Origin: Streptomyces cellostaticus
GTDB lineage: Bacteria > Actinomycetota > Actinomycetes > Streptomycetales > Streptomycetaceae
Direction of reading: 5' to 3'
DNA: 64,000 nucleotides
NCBI RefSeq assembly: GCF_001513965.1
Contig: NZ_KQ948036.1
Coordinates: 83,352-147,351 of the forward strand
The translations under genes were made by a program, and so were the position numbers. The notes under the pieces are model-generated. The model worked only from the letters and a program-made list of their open reading frames with translations, did not search any database and had not been told where the DNA came from. Shown in pieces: positions 44,724 to 52,450 of the stretch (position 1 is the stretch's first letter; each line of letters starts with the position of its first letter).

Positions 44724-44758
44724 TTGGTCTTGACCAAGGGTGACGGCCGCCCTATGGT
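44724..44758 (+). promoter_or_regulatory. GntR-gene promoter with DasR-like operator over the -35 box
   Basis: TTGGTCTTGACCAA (44724-44737) is a near-perfect palindrome that matches the core of the DasR-responsive element (TGGTCTAGACCA) except one central base. The right half contains TTGACC (44730-44735), a -35 box. Seventeen bases later TATGGT (44753-44758) is a good -10 box. A repressor bound there would block RNA polymerase. The leader to the GTG at 44834 is about 70 bases and unusually A/T-rich. Confidence 0.7.
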
Positions 44759-44833
44759 CGCAGATAAGTGCAACAACCTTTAATAAACAAGGGCGCTAAA
44801 AACCGCCGGACCACGGCTCTTGCGGAGGACAGG

Positions 44834-45595
44834 GTGGGGACCACGCAGCTGGAATCGGTGCCGGAACCGAAGTACTGGCATCTCAAGACCGTGCTCAGTG
44901 AGGCACTCGACTCCGAGTTCTCGGTCGGCGAGATCCTGCCCAACGAGCGCGAGCTCGCCGCCCGCTTCGGCGTGGCCCGCGCCACGCTCCGCCAGGCCCT
45001 CGAACAGCTCGAGCTGGAGGGCCGGCTGCAGCGCCGCCGCGGCGTCGGCACCACCGTCGCGCCCCCGCGCATGGGCGTGGCCGTCGGCACCCGGCAGCAC
45101 GCCTGGCCGGGGGCCGCCGACGACGCCTGGCAGCCCGCCGACAGTGCCCAGTCCGCGCCGCCCGCGGCCGTCGCCGCCGCCCTGGAGAGCGGCGCCGGCG
45201 AGCCCGTGCACATCGTGCGCCGCTCCCGGATGTCCCACGGCCAGCTCGTCGCCACCGAACTGCTCTACATCCCGGCCGCCTCGGTGCCCGACCTCACCGC
45301 GATCGACGCCCCGTCCGGCCCGGCACGCGCGCGTGCGGTACTGCGCGAACTGCAGCGCCTGGACCTCGAGGGCCAGGACCGCGCCGTCGAACTGGGCTCG
45401 GCCCGCGCGGACGACGCCAAGGACCTCGACCGGCTGCCCGGCTCGCCCGTCCTGGTCGTCACCACCCGCTTCTTCGCCGAGGGCCGCACCGCGGCGCTCT
45501 CGGTGGCGACCTACCGCGCCGACACCTGCCGGCTCACCTTCGGTGACTCGCCCGACGTGGAGATACACCACGACCCCGAGCAGCGAGCCTCCTGA
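44834..45595 (+). CDS. GntR-family (HutC/DasR-like) transcriptional regulator
   Basis: 253 residues from the GTG after GGAGGACAGG. The DNA-binding domain at about 15-80 (YWHLKTVLSEALDSEFSVG, then LAARFGVARATLRQALEQLE and the wing RRRGVGTTVAPP) is followed by a UTRA-type ligand domain (EPVHIVRRSRMSHGQLVATE to LSVATYRADTCRLTF). UTRA regulators usually sense phosphorylated sugars or related metabolites. The DasR-like palindrome upstream suggests autoregulation or control by DasR. No target operon is adjacent. Confidence 0.88.
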   Translation: MGTTQLESVPEPKYWHLKTVLSEALDSEFSVGEILPNERELAARFGVARATLRQALEQLELEGRLQRRRGVGTTVAPPRMGVAVGTRQHAWPGAADDAWQPADSAQSAPPAAVAAALESGAGEPVHIVRRSRMSHGQLVATELLYIPAASVPDLTAIDAPSGPARARAVLRELQRLDLEGQDRAVELGSARADDAKDLDRLPGSPVLVVTTRFFAEGRTAALSVATYRADTCRLTFGDSPDVEIHHDPEQRAS

Positions 45596-45700
45596 GCCTC
45601 CACCTCCCGCCGCGCCCCGGAACTCCACCGGGGCGCGCAGCGTTTCCTGGAGGCCCGGGACGGTGCCGGCTGGTCGAGTGGAGTCCGGCTGGGCCATGGC

Positions 45701-46500
45701 CGTTCCAGCTGTGTCCCGGTCGGTGTTGAACAGGCCAGCGGTGGCCGGGGTGGTGTCGGACAGTCCAACGACGCTCGGGTCGGCCAAGGCTGGTTGGGTG
45801 GCCTCCGGGGTGGTGTCGGACAGTCCAGTGGTGCTCGGGTCGGCTGAGGCTGCTCGAGTGGCGTCTGGGGGCGTCGGCCGGTTGAGTGGCGTCAGGGGCG
45901 GTGTCGGCCCGTTGGGTGGCGCCCGGGGTGGTGTCGGACAGTCCAGCGGTGCTGGGGTCGGCCAAGGCTGGTTGGGTGGCCTCCGGGGTGGGTGTCGGAC
46001 AGTGCAGCGGTGCTCGGGTCGGGCGAGGCTGGTCGAGTGGCGTGTGGGTGGGCGTTGGCCGGTTGGGTGGCGCCCGGGGTGGTGTCGGCCAGTCCAACGA
46101 CGCTCGGGTCGGCCAAGGCTGGTTGGGTGGCCTCCGGGGTGGTGTCGGACAGTGCAGCGGTGCTGGGGTCGGCTGAGGCCGGTCGAGTGGCGTGTGGGTG
46201 GGCGTCGGCCGGTTGGGTGGCGCCCGGGGTGGTGTCGGCCAGTCCAGGGGCGCTGGGGTTGGCGACGGCAGGTCGAGTGGGTCCGGGGTGGTGTCGGACA
46301 GTGCAGCGGTGCTCGGGGCGGCCGAGGCCGGTCGAGTGGCGTCTAGGTCGGCGTCGGCCGGTTCGGTGGTGCCCGCGGCGGTGTCGAGCAGTCCAACGGT
46401 GCTCGGGTCGGTCGAGGCCCGTTGGGTGGCGTCCGGGTGGGTCATGGCCGGTCCAGCGGCGCCCGAGGCGGTGCCTGCCGGTCCAGGGGCGCTGGGTTCG
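45701..46500. repeat. Minisatellite with 60/90-bp units and ~150-bp higher-order period
   Basis: The phrase TGGTGTCGG(A/C)CAGT recurs at 45751, 45811, 45929, 45989, 46080, 46140, 46230 and 46289, with decayed copies at about 46379 and 46438. Spacings alternate 60 and about 90 bases, so blocks of 149-151 bases repeat (45929, 46080, 46230, 46379). Units share TCGGCCAAGGCTGGTTGGGT- or GGTCGAGTGGCGT-like words. One- or two-base indels shift every frame, so the array is not a repeat protein. It fills the spacer between the convergent GntR and ROK genes. Confidence 0.88.
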
Positions 46501-46563
46501 GCTTCGGCTGGTGCGGGCGCCGTGTCGAGCGCTACAGCGCCATCCGAGTCCGCGGCTGTCGGC

Positions 46564-47778
46564 TCAGCGTCGCGCCGTCACCGTCGCGTCCACCGCGAAC
46601 AGCTGCTCCTCGACATGGTCGAGGGCCAGTCGCAACGCGCCCGTGGCCACGGCCGCCTCGCCCAGCAGGGACAGCGTCACCCGGGGCGGGCGCAGGCAGT
46701 AGCGCGCGAGTTCGCGGCGCAGTGGCTCCAGCACGCCGTCCAGGCCGGCCGCCCAGCCGCCGATCACGACCAGCTCCGGGTCGAGGGCCAGCACCAGCGC
46801 GGCCACGTCGTGCACGAGCCGCTGGATGAACCGCTCCACGGCCGCCCGGGCCCGCAGGTCGCCCTCCCGGGCGAGCGCGAACACCTCGGCGACCGCCTGC
46901 TCGTCCAGCGGGTGCAGCGGCTCGTCGGTGGTGGACAGCAGCGCCTCCGGGGTCGCTCCCCGGCCCAGCAGATGGAGCGCGCCGATCTCCCCGGCCGCCC
47001 CGCCGTACCCCCGGTGCAGCCGCCCGCCGATCAGCGAACCCGCTCCCGGACTCAGCCCGGCCAGCACGAACACCACGTCGTCCGTCTCCGTCGCCGCGCC
47101 TTTCCAGTGCTCGGCAACGGCCGCCGCGTTGGCGTCGTTCTCCACCAGCACCGGGCACTTGAAGGAGCGGCTGAGCCGCTCGCCGAGCCTCAGGCCCGTC
47201 CACTGCGGCAGGGCGGTGCCGAGCCGTACCGTTCCGTCGGCCTCCAGGATGCCCGGTGTGCCCACGCCCACCGCCCGCAGCGAGCTGCGGGCGATCCCGG
47301 CCCGGCGCAGCAGCTCGGCGACGGCGCCGCGCAGCCGGTCAAGACGTTCGTCCGCGGGAGCCGTCTCGTCCACCTCTTTGGCCTGCGCGCCCAGCACCCG
47401 TCCGTCCAGGTCGGACAGGAGGGCCGCGACCCGGTGGGCGCCGATCTCCAGGCCCAGCAGATGCCCGGCCTCGGCCCGGAACCGGAACCGGCGGGCGGGC
47501 CGCCCCTGGCGGCGCGCGGTGCCCTCCTCGGCCGCCTTCTCGACCACGAGCCCCGCCTCGATGAGCCCTTCCACGACCCCCTCGACGGTCGGCCGGGACA
47601 GTCCGGTGACCCGGGTGATCTCGGTGAGCGTCGCGCAGTCCGCAGCACGCAGCGCGTGCAGCACCACCGCGGAGTTGATCCTTCGCAGCAGCGAGGGATC
47701 GCCACCGGTCAGCTGCCCCACCGTCCGTCCTCCCAGCTCGCGGGCGTGTTGGGGCGGATCGTACTCGGCCCGCTCCAC
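46564..47778 (-). CDS. ROK-family transcriptional regulator
   Basis: 404 residues. Winged helix near 30-95 (LLRRINSAVVLHALRAADCA, then VTGLSRPTVEGVVEGLIEAG) precedes the ROK sugar-kinase-like domain with LLGLEIGAHRVAALLSDLDG, VGVGTPGILEADG and ENDANAAAVAEHW. The zinc signature CxCGxxGCxE of many ROK proteins is replaced by LHLLGRGATPEALLS. The domain may have lost kinase-type catalysis. It is likely a carbon-metabolism repressor or activator. The minisatellite lies immediately 3'. Confidence 0.9.
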   Translation of the reverse strand: MERAEYDPPQHARELGGRTVGQLTGGDPSLLRRINSAVVLHALRAADCATLTEITRVTGLSRPTVEGVVEGLIEAGLVVEKAAEEGTARRQGRPARRFRFRAEAGHLLGLEIGAHRVAALLSDLDGRVLGAQAKEVDETAPADERLDRLRGAVAELLRRAGIARSSLRAVGVGTPGILEADGTVRLGTALPQWTGLRLGERLSRSFKCPVLVENDANAAAVAEHWKGAATETDDVVFVLAGLSPGAGSLIGGRLHRGYGGAAGEIGALHLLGRGATPEALLSTTDEPLHPLDEQAVAEVFALAREGDLRARAAVERFIQRLVHDVAALVLALDPELVVIGGWAAGLDGVLEPLRRELARYCLRPPRVTLSLLGEAAVATGALRLALDHVEEQLFAVDATVTARR

Positions 47779-47845
47779 CCCGGCGAGAGCCGGGCTCCGC
47801 CGACCCGGCGGTCCGCGTGGATCAGCCCGGCGCGCCGGATGTGGA

Positions 47846-48502
47846 TCAGCCCGGCGCGACGAACCCCGACTCGTAGGCGGCGATCACCGCCTGGGTGCGG
47901 TCGCGCGCCCCGAGCTTGGCCAGCACGGCACTCACGTGCGACTTGACCGTCTCCGTCCCGACGACCAGCCGGGCAGCGATCTCCGCGTTCGACAGCCCCC
48001 GCGCCATGAGCCGCAGCACCTCCGCCTCCCGCTCCGTCAGCCCGGCCTCCGACAGCGGGGCACGGGCCGCGCGGCCGCCGTCGCCGTACCGGGCGGCGAG
48101 CCGGCGTACGGACGCGGGGAACAGCAGCGACTCGCCCTCCGCCACCAGCCGCACCGCATGGACGATCTCGGCCGGCCGGGCCCGCTTCAACAGGAACCCG
48201 TCGGCACCCGCGCGCAGCGCCTCGTACACAAACTCGTCGTCCTCGAAGGTGGTCACCACGAGGATCCTGGGCGGCGCGTCGACGGTGCGCAGCACCGCGC
48301 GCGTGGCCTCGATCCCGTCCATCAGCGGCATGCGGACGTCCATCGCGACCACGTCCGGGCGCAGTTGGCGCACCAGCGGGATGACCGCCGCACCGTCGGC
48401 CGCCTCGCCCACCACCTCGATGTCGGGCTGCGCCTCCAGCACGGCCCGAAGACCCGCACGGACCAGGGGTTCGTCGTCGACGAGGAGAACGGTGACCGGC
48501 AT
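47846..48502 (-). CDS. NarL/LuxR-family response regulator
   Basis: 218 residues. Receiver domain: VLLVDDEPLVRAGLR with the acidic pocket, phosphorylated Asp in DVVAMDVRMPLMDGIEA, and the Lys of GFLLKRARPAE. LuxR-type helix-turn-helix at about 148-205: LTEREAEVLRLMARGLSNAE, then GTETVKSHVSAVLAKL. Its gene follows the DesK-type kinase with 14 bases between, forming a two-component system. The ABC exporter genes divergent from the kinase are the natural target. Confidence 0.93.
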   Translation of the reverse strand: MPVTVLLVDDEPLVRAGLRAVLEAQPDIEVVGEAADGAAVIPLVRQLRPDVVAMDVRMPLMDGIEATRAVLRTVDAPPRILVVTTFEDDEFVYEALRAGADGFLLKRARPAEIVHAVRLVAEGESLLFPASVRRLAARYGDGGRAARAPLSEAGLTEREAEVLRLMARGLSNAEIAARLVVGTETVKSHVSAVLAKLGARDRTQAVIAAYESGFVAPG

Positions 48503-48516
48503 CCGGCCAGCGTAGA

Positions 48517-49671
48517 TCAGCCGAGCGGCAGCTCCGCGCGCACCTGCCACTCGTCCTCGTCCGGTCCGGTACGAGCACTGCCCCCGAGCAGCGCCGCCCG
48601 CTCCCGTATGCCACGCAGCCCGCTGCCCCGCCCGGGCCCCGGTATCACGGCCGGAAGCGGATTGCGGACCTCCAGGGCGAGCCTGCCGTCGGCCACCGAC
48701 ACCCGCACGCGCACGGGGACGGCTCCCGCGTGCCGCAGCACATTGGTCAGCGCCTCCTGGAGGATGCGGTACCCCTCCCGCGAGACCGGCCCCGGCACCG
48801 TCGCGACGGGACCTGTCACCTCGGCGTCCACCTCGGCGCCGGAGGCGCGCGCGGAGTCCAGGAGGCGGTCGGCGTCGGTGAGCGTCGGCCGGGCGCCGAC
48901 CGGCCGGTCCGACTCGCGCAGCACCCCAAGGACCCGCTCCAGGTCCGCGAGGGCGGCCCGGCCGGTGTCCTCGATGGCCTCCAGCGCCCGGTCGGTGAAC
49001 GCCGGATCGCCCGCCGCCCGCGCCGCACCCGCCTGCACCACCGCCACCGTCAGGGCATGCCCGATGGAGTCGTGCAACTCCCGTGCGATGCGGGTGCGTT
49101 CGAGAAGCTGCTCGGTGCGCTCCTCCAGGGCGGCCAGTCGCTCGGAGGCGGACGGCCCGAGGAGTCGGCGGGCGCACTCGGTGACCAGTGCGCCGAGTCC
49201 GACGACGACCCCGTACAGGGCGAGCAGCGGAAGCGGCACCAGCAGGGCGTACGCCCGCTCCGGCGGCAGCCGGTCCAGCAGCGGAACACCGGAAGGCGCC
49301 TGTCCCCACCCGCACTTCGCCAGCTCGTAGGTGATGATCGGCAGCCACACCGTGGCGAACATGGCCGCCGCTCCGAGGGCCATCCGCAGCTCCAGCCACA
49401 GGACCGTGCGCAGCCGGTCCCGCCAGGTCACCGACGGTGTCACGGAGATGCCCGGCTCCTCCTCGCCGGGCGTCAGCAGCAGCCGCGCCTGAACGCCCTC
49501 GCCCATCCGCACGGCGGGCACGAGACCGACCGGGGCGAGCAGGAGCGCGGGCATCCAGGGAGTCGACATGTCGATGAACAGCCACATGCTGACGATCAGC
49601 ATGGGCACCCACAGATGCAGCAGGCGCGTGTACGTCGTCCCGCGCAGCAGCGGGCGCAGGAATCGGGCCAT
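48517..49671 (-). CDS. DesK-type sensor histidine kinase
   Basis: 384 residues from the ATG of MARFLRPLLRGTTYTRLLHL. Four to five N-terminal membrane helices (about 15-175) contain no extracellular domain, so it probably senses a membrane or drug signal. HisKA_3 motif RIARELHDSIGHALTVAVVQ carries the phosphorylated His; the ATPase domain has LTNVLRHAGAVPV and GSGLRGIRERAALLGG. It is divergent from an ABC transporter of the antibiotic-resistance type, the usual arrangement for self-tuned export. Confidence 0.92.
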   Translation of the reverse strand: MARFLRPLLRGTTYTRLLHLWVPMLIVSMWLFIDMSTPWMPALLLAPVGLVPAVRMGEGVQARLLLTPGEEEPGISVTPSVTWRDRLRTVLWLELRMALGAAAMFATVWLPIITYELAKCGWGQAPSGVPLLDRLPPERAYALLVPLPLLALYGVVVGLGALVTECARRLLGPSASERLAALEERTEQLLERTRIARELHDSIGHALTVAVVQAGAARAAGDPAFTDRALEAIEDTGRAALADLERVLGVLRESDRPVGARPTLTDADRLLDSARASGAEVDAEVTGPVATVPGPVSREGYRILQEALTNVLRHAGAVPVRVRVSVADGRLALEVRNPLPAVIPGPGRGSGLRGIRERAALLGGSARTGPDEDEWQVRAELPLG

Positions 49672-49778
49672 GGGGACATCGTCGCAGGCGGCACCGACAA
49701 CGGACCTCCCCCGCACGGGGGAGACGATCTCCACCCGCGGGGGAGGAACCGAGCCGCGCGCCCGGCCAGGCTGATGCC

Positions 49779-50699
49779 ATGACCAGCATCGACATACGAG
49801 ACCTCACCAAGGAGTACGGCACCCGGCGGGCCGTGGACCACCTCACCTTCAGCGTCCGCCCCGGCCGCGTCACCGGCTTCCTCGGCCCCAACGGCGCCGG
49901 GAAGTCCACCACCATGCGGCTCGTCCTCGGTCTCGACCGGCCGACCTCCGGCACCGCCACTCTCGGCGGCCAGGTGTACGCCGAACTCCGCGAGCCCCTG
50001 CGCCGGGTGGGCGCCCTGCTGGATGCGCGGGCCGCGCACGGCTCCCGCACCGCGCACGATCATCTGCGGGCCCTGGCGGCGAGCAACCGCATCCCCGTCC
50101 GCCGGGTCGACGGCATCCTGGAGGAGACCGGACTCGCCGCGGTGGCCCGGCGCCGGGTGAATACGTACTCCCTCGGCATGCGCCAGCGGCTCGGCATCGC
50201 CGCCGCGCTCCTCGGCGACCCCGAGGTGATCCTGCTGGACGAACCCGCCAACGGCCTCGACCCCGAAGGCATCGTCTGGATCCGCACGCTGCTGCGCCGG
50301 CTCGCAGCGGAGGGCCGTACGGTCCTGGTCTCCAGCCATCTGATGAACGAGACCGCCGCCTTCGCCGACCACCTCGTGATCCTCGGCCGCGGCCGCCTTC
50401 TCGCCGACACCCCCGTCCAGGACTTCATCCACGCGCGCGTGCGGCCCCAGGTCAGGATCCGCACCACCGACGCCGCCGCGCTCGGCGACCTGCTCGCCCG
50501 CCACGGCCACGACGCCTCCCGGGACGAGGACGGGACGTGGACCGTACGGCACGCGCCCGCGGACGACCTCGGCCGCCTCATGTCCGAGGCAGGCGTCCCC
50601 GTACTGGAACTGGCCGTCCAGGAGGCCACCTTGGAGCAGGCCTATCTCGATCTGACCGCAGCCGAAGCCGAGTTCACCGCCCAGCCCCAGGAGGCCTGA
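49779..50699 (+). CDS. ABC transporter ATP-binding protein (DrrA/CcmA-like)
   Basis: 306 residues. Walker A GPNGAGKSTT near 38, Q-loop region following, signature YSLGMRQRLGIAAALLGD, Walker B VILLDEPANGLDPEG and switch His in LVSSHLMNE. The C-terminal ~85 residues are the extra domain of drug and lantibiotic exporters. Its partner permease begins three bases after the stop. The divergent DesK/NarL pair probably switches the exporter on. Confidence 0.94.
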   Translation: MTSIDIRDLTKEYGTRRAVDHLTFSVRPGRVTGFLGPNGAGKSTTMRLVLGLDRPTSGTATLGGQVYAELREPLRRVGALLDARAAHGSRTAHDHLRALAASNRIPVRRVDGILEETGLAAVARRRVNTYSLGMRQRLGIAAALLGDPEVILLDEPANGLDPEGIVWIRTLLRRLAAEGRTVLVSSHLMNETAAFADHLVILGRGRLLADTPVQDFIHARVRPQVRIRTTDAAALGDLLARHGHDASRDEDGTWTVRHAPADDLGRLMSEAGVPVLELAVQEATLEQAYLDLTAAEAEFTAQPQEA

Positions 50700-50701
50700 C
50701 C

Positions 50702-51418
50702 ATGCCGTTCGCCCCCGTCCTGCACGCCGAGTGGATCAAGATCCGGACGCTGCGCTCGCTCGTCGGCAGCCTGGCCGCGATCCTCGTCGCCACCTCCGCG
50801 TTCTCCGCGCTCGCCGCCGCCGACGCCGACGCCGACGGCACGGACCCGCTGTTCTCGGCGTTCTTCGGCGTCAGCTTCGGGCAGATCGCCGCGATCGCGT
50901 TCGGTACGACGGCCCTGTCGTCGGAGTTCCGCGGCGGCGCGCTGCGACTGACACTGGCGGCCGTCCCCGACCGGCGGCGGTGGTTCGCCGCGAAGGCCAC
51001 GGCGATCGCCCTGCCCGTGCTCGCCGTCGGCCTGCTCACGGGCGTGGTGACGCTGCTGGTGGGCAAGGCCGTCCTCGGAGCCTCCGGTCCGTCCTGGGCC
51101 GAGGGACTGCGCGGCGCCGTCGGCTGTGGCCTCCACCTCACGCTGATGGCCCTGTTCGCCGCCGGACTCGCGGCCGTGCTGCGCAGCGGAGTGGCGACCC
51201 TCTCCGTCCTGATCCCGTTCCTGCTGATCGTGTCCTTCGTCATCGGCGACCTGTCCGGGGGCGTCGCCGACTTCCTGCCCGACCGGGCGGGCCAAGTGGC
51301 CCTGCACAGCACCTGGGACGGCGCCCTCGGCCCCTGGAGCGGGCTCGCGGTGACCGCCCTGTGGACGGCGGCGGCGCTGAGCGCGGGAGCCTGGAGCATC
51401 CACCGCCGGGACGCTTGA
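50702..51418 (+). CDS. ABC-2-type exporter permease
   Basis: 238 residues from ATG. About six membrane helices: the N-terminal AEWIKIRTLRSLVGSLAAIL leads to TTALSSEFRGGALRLTLAAV, a segment typical of single-subunit permeases paired with DrrA-like ATPases, and it ends GLAVTALWTAAALSAGAWSI. It forms the membrane channel with the ATPase encoded just before. The likely substrate is a hydrophobic peptide or drug. Confidence 0.9.
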   Translation: MPFAPVLHAEWIKIRTLRSLVGSLAAILVATSAFSALAAADADADGTDPLFSAFFGVSFGQIAAIAFGTTALSSEFRGGALRLTLAAVPDRRRWFAAKATAIALPVLAVGLLTGVVTLLVGKAVLGASGPSWAEGLRGAVGCGLHLTLMALFAAGLAAVLRSGVATLSVLIPFLLIVSFVIGDLSGGVADFLPDRAGQVALHSTWDGALGPWSGLAVTALWTAAALSAGAWSIHRRDA

Positions 51419-51459
51419 CGGCCCGCCAATTGTCAGTGGGGCCCGCTTTACTGGATCAC

Positions 51460-51900
51460 ATGGACATCGCGAACCACCTTGCTGTGATCGACCGGCTGTG
51501 CGCCCGGGAGTTCCCCGCGGAGCACGGCAGGACGGACGTCGGCACGGGCGGGCCCGGATATCTCATAGCCGAGTTACAGACCAGCGGCGACTTCTACGAG
51601 GACGACGGCACCGAGCGGGAGGAGACACAGGCCCAGTACGAGGCCGACCGGGACGCGCTGGGGGAGCGGCTCGCCGAGCGGTGGGGCCCGGCGGACAGGA
51701 TCAGCCTGTACAGCGCCTTCCGGCAGAGCATGGAGGGGGAGGAGCCGGCGGAGCCCTGGGGCACGCTCGCCTCGCACGTGCCCGACGTGCAGCTGTGGCG
51801 CACGGAGTCGGGCCGCTGGGCCGCCCTGGGCGTGTCCCAGTGGGACGGCGAACTGCCCTTCCAGCTGCTGGCGGTGATCACCGAGACCGACCCGCCCTGA
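51460..51900 (+). CDS. Hypothetical protein
   Basis: 146 residues from ATG (MDIANHLAVIDRLCAREFPA). It is acidic, with no membrane segment or known motif. A central stretch EREETQAQYEADRDALGERLAERWG looks helical (about 50-74), and the C-terminal half (VPDVQLWRTESGRWAALGVSQ and LPFQLLAVITE) looks like beta strands. It converges on the uracil-DNA-glycosylase gene with four bases between stops. I do not recognise the family. Confidence 0.72.
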   Translation: MDIANHLAVIDRLCAREFPAEHGRTDVGTGGPGYLIAELQTSGDFYEDDGTEREETQAQYEADRDALGERLAERWGPADRISLYSAFRQSMEGEEPAEPWGTLASHVPDVQLWRTESGRWAALGVSQWDGELPFQLLAVITETDPP

Positions 51901-51904
51901 CCCG

Positions 51905-52450
51905 TCAGGCCTGCGCCGCCTCCCGCAGCCGTGCGAACTCCTCCGCCATCGTCGCCGCCGTCCAGTGCGCGTTCAGCCCGCTGGGATTGGGCAGCACCCA
52001 CACCCGCGCGTCCCCGATGGTCCGCTCCTGCGGCCCCACTCGAGCCGTGCGGTCGCCGAAGGCGGCCCGGTACGCGGTCACCCCGACCACGGCCAGCCAC
52101 CTCGGCTGCCACCGCGTCACCTTGGCCGTCAGCAGCAGCCCGCCCTCGACGTACTCCTCGGCGGTCAGCTCGTCGGCCCGCGCGGTCGCCCGCGCCACCA
52201 CGTTGGTGATACCGAGCCCGTACGACAGCAGTTCCCGCTGCTCCGCGGGTTTCATGAGCCTCGGGGTGAAGCCGGACAGATGCAGCACCGGCCAGAAGCG
52301 GTTGCCGGGGCGGGCGAAGTGATGGCCCGTGGCGGCCGTCATCAGGCCCGGGTTGATGCCGCAGAACAGCACCTGGAGACCGTCCGCGACCACGTCAGGG
52401 ACGAGGCGGTCGCGGGCGGCCTCCAGTTCCGCCTGGGTGAAGCGGGTCAG
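51905..52450 (-). CDS. mug: Mismatch-specific (Mug-type) uracil/thymine-DNA glycosylase, probable CTG start
   Basis: The catalytic core VLFCGINPGLMTAATGHHFA with the Asn of GINPG, FWPVLHLSGF, and LPNPSGLNAHW identify the Mug family, which excises U or T opposite G. From the only standard start (GTG, 52393) the protein would be 162 residues and begin inside the first helix. The open frame extends to a CTG at 52450 that overlaps the purB stop (CTGA) and has GGAG seven bases before it. That start gives 181 residues beginning TRFTQAELEAARDRLVPDV, as expected for the family. Confidence 0.85.
   Translation of the reverse strand: MTRFTQAELEAARDRLVPDVVADGLQVLFCGINPGLMTAATGHHFARPGNRFWPVLHLSGFTPRLMKPAEQRELLSYGLGITNVVARATARADELTAEEYVEGGLLLTAKVTRWQPRWLAVVGVTAYRAAFGDRTARVGPQERTIGDARVWVLPNPSGLNAHWTAATMAEEFARLREAAQA

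Noticed and set aside
45534..46445. 303-codon minus-strand Pro/Thr-rich repeat protein in the minisatellite
   Set aside because: Repeat units change frame within the ORF because of one- and two-base indels, there is no ribosome site, and it overlaps the GntR gene end.
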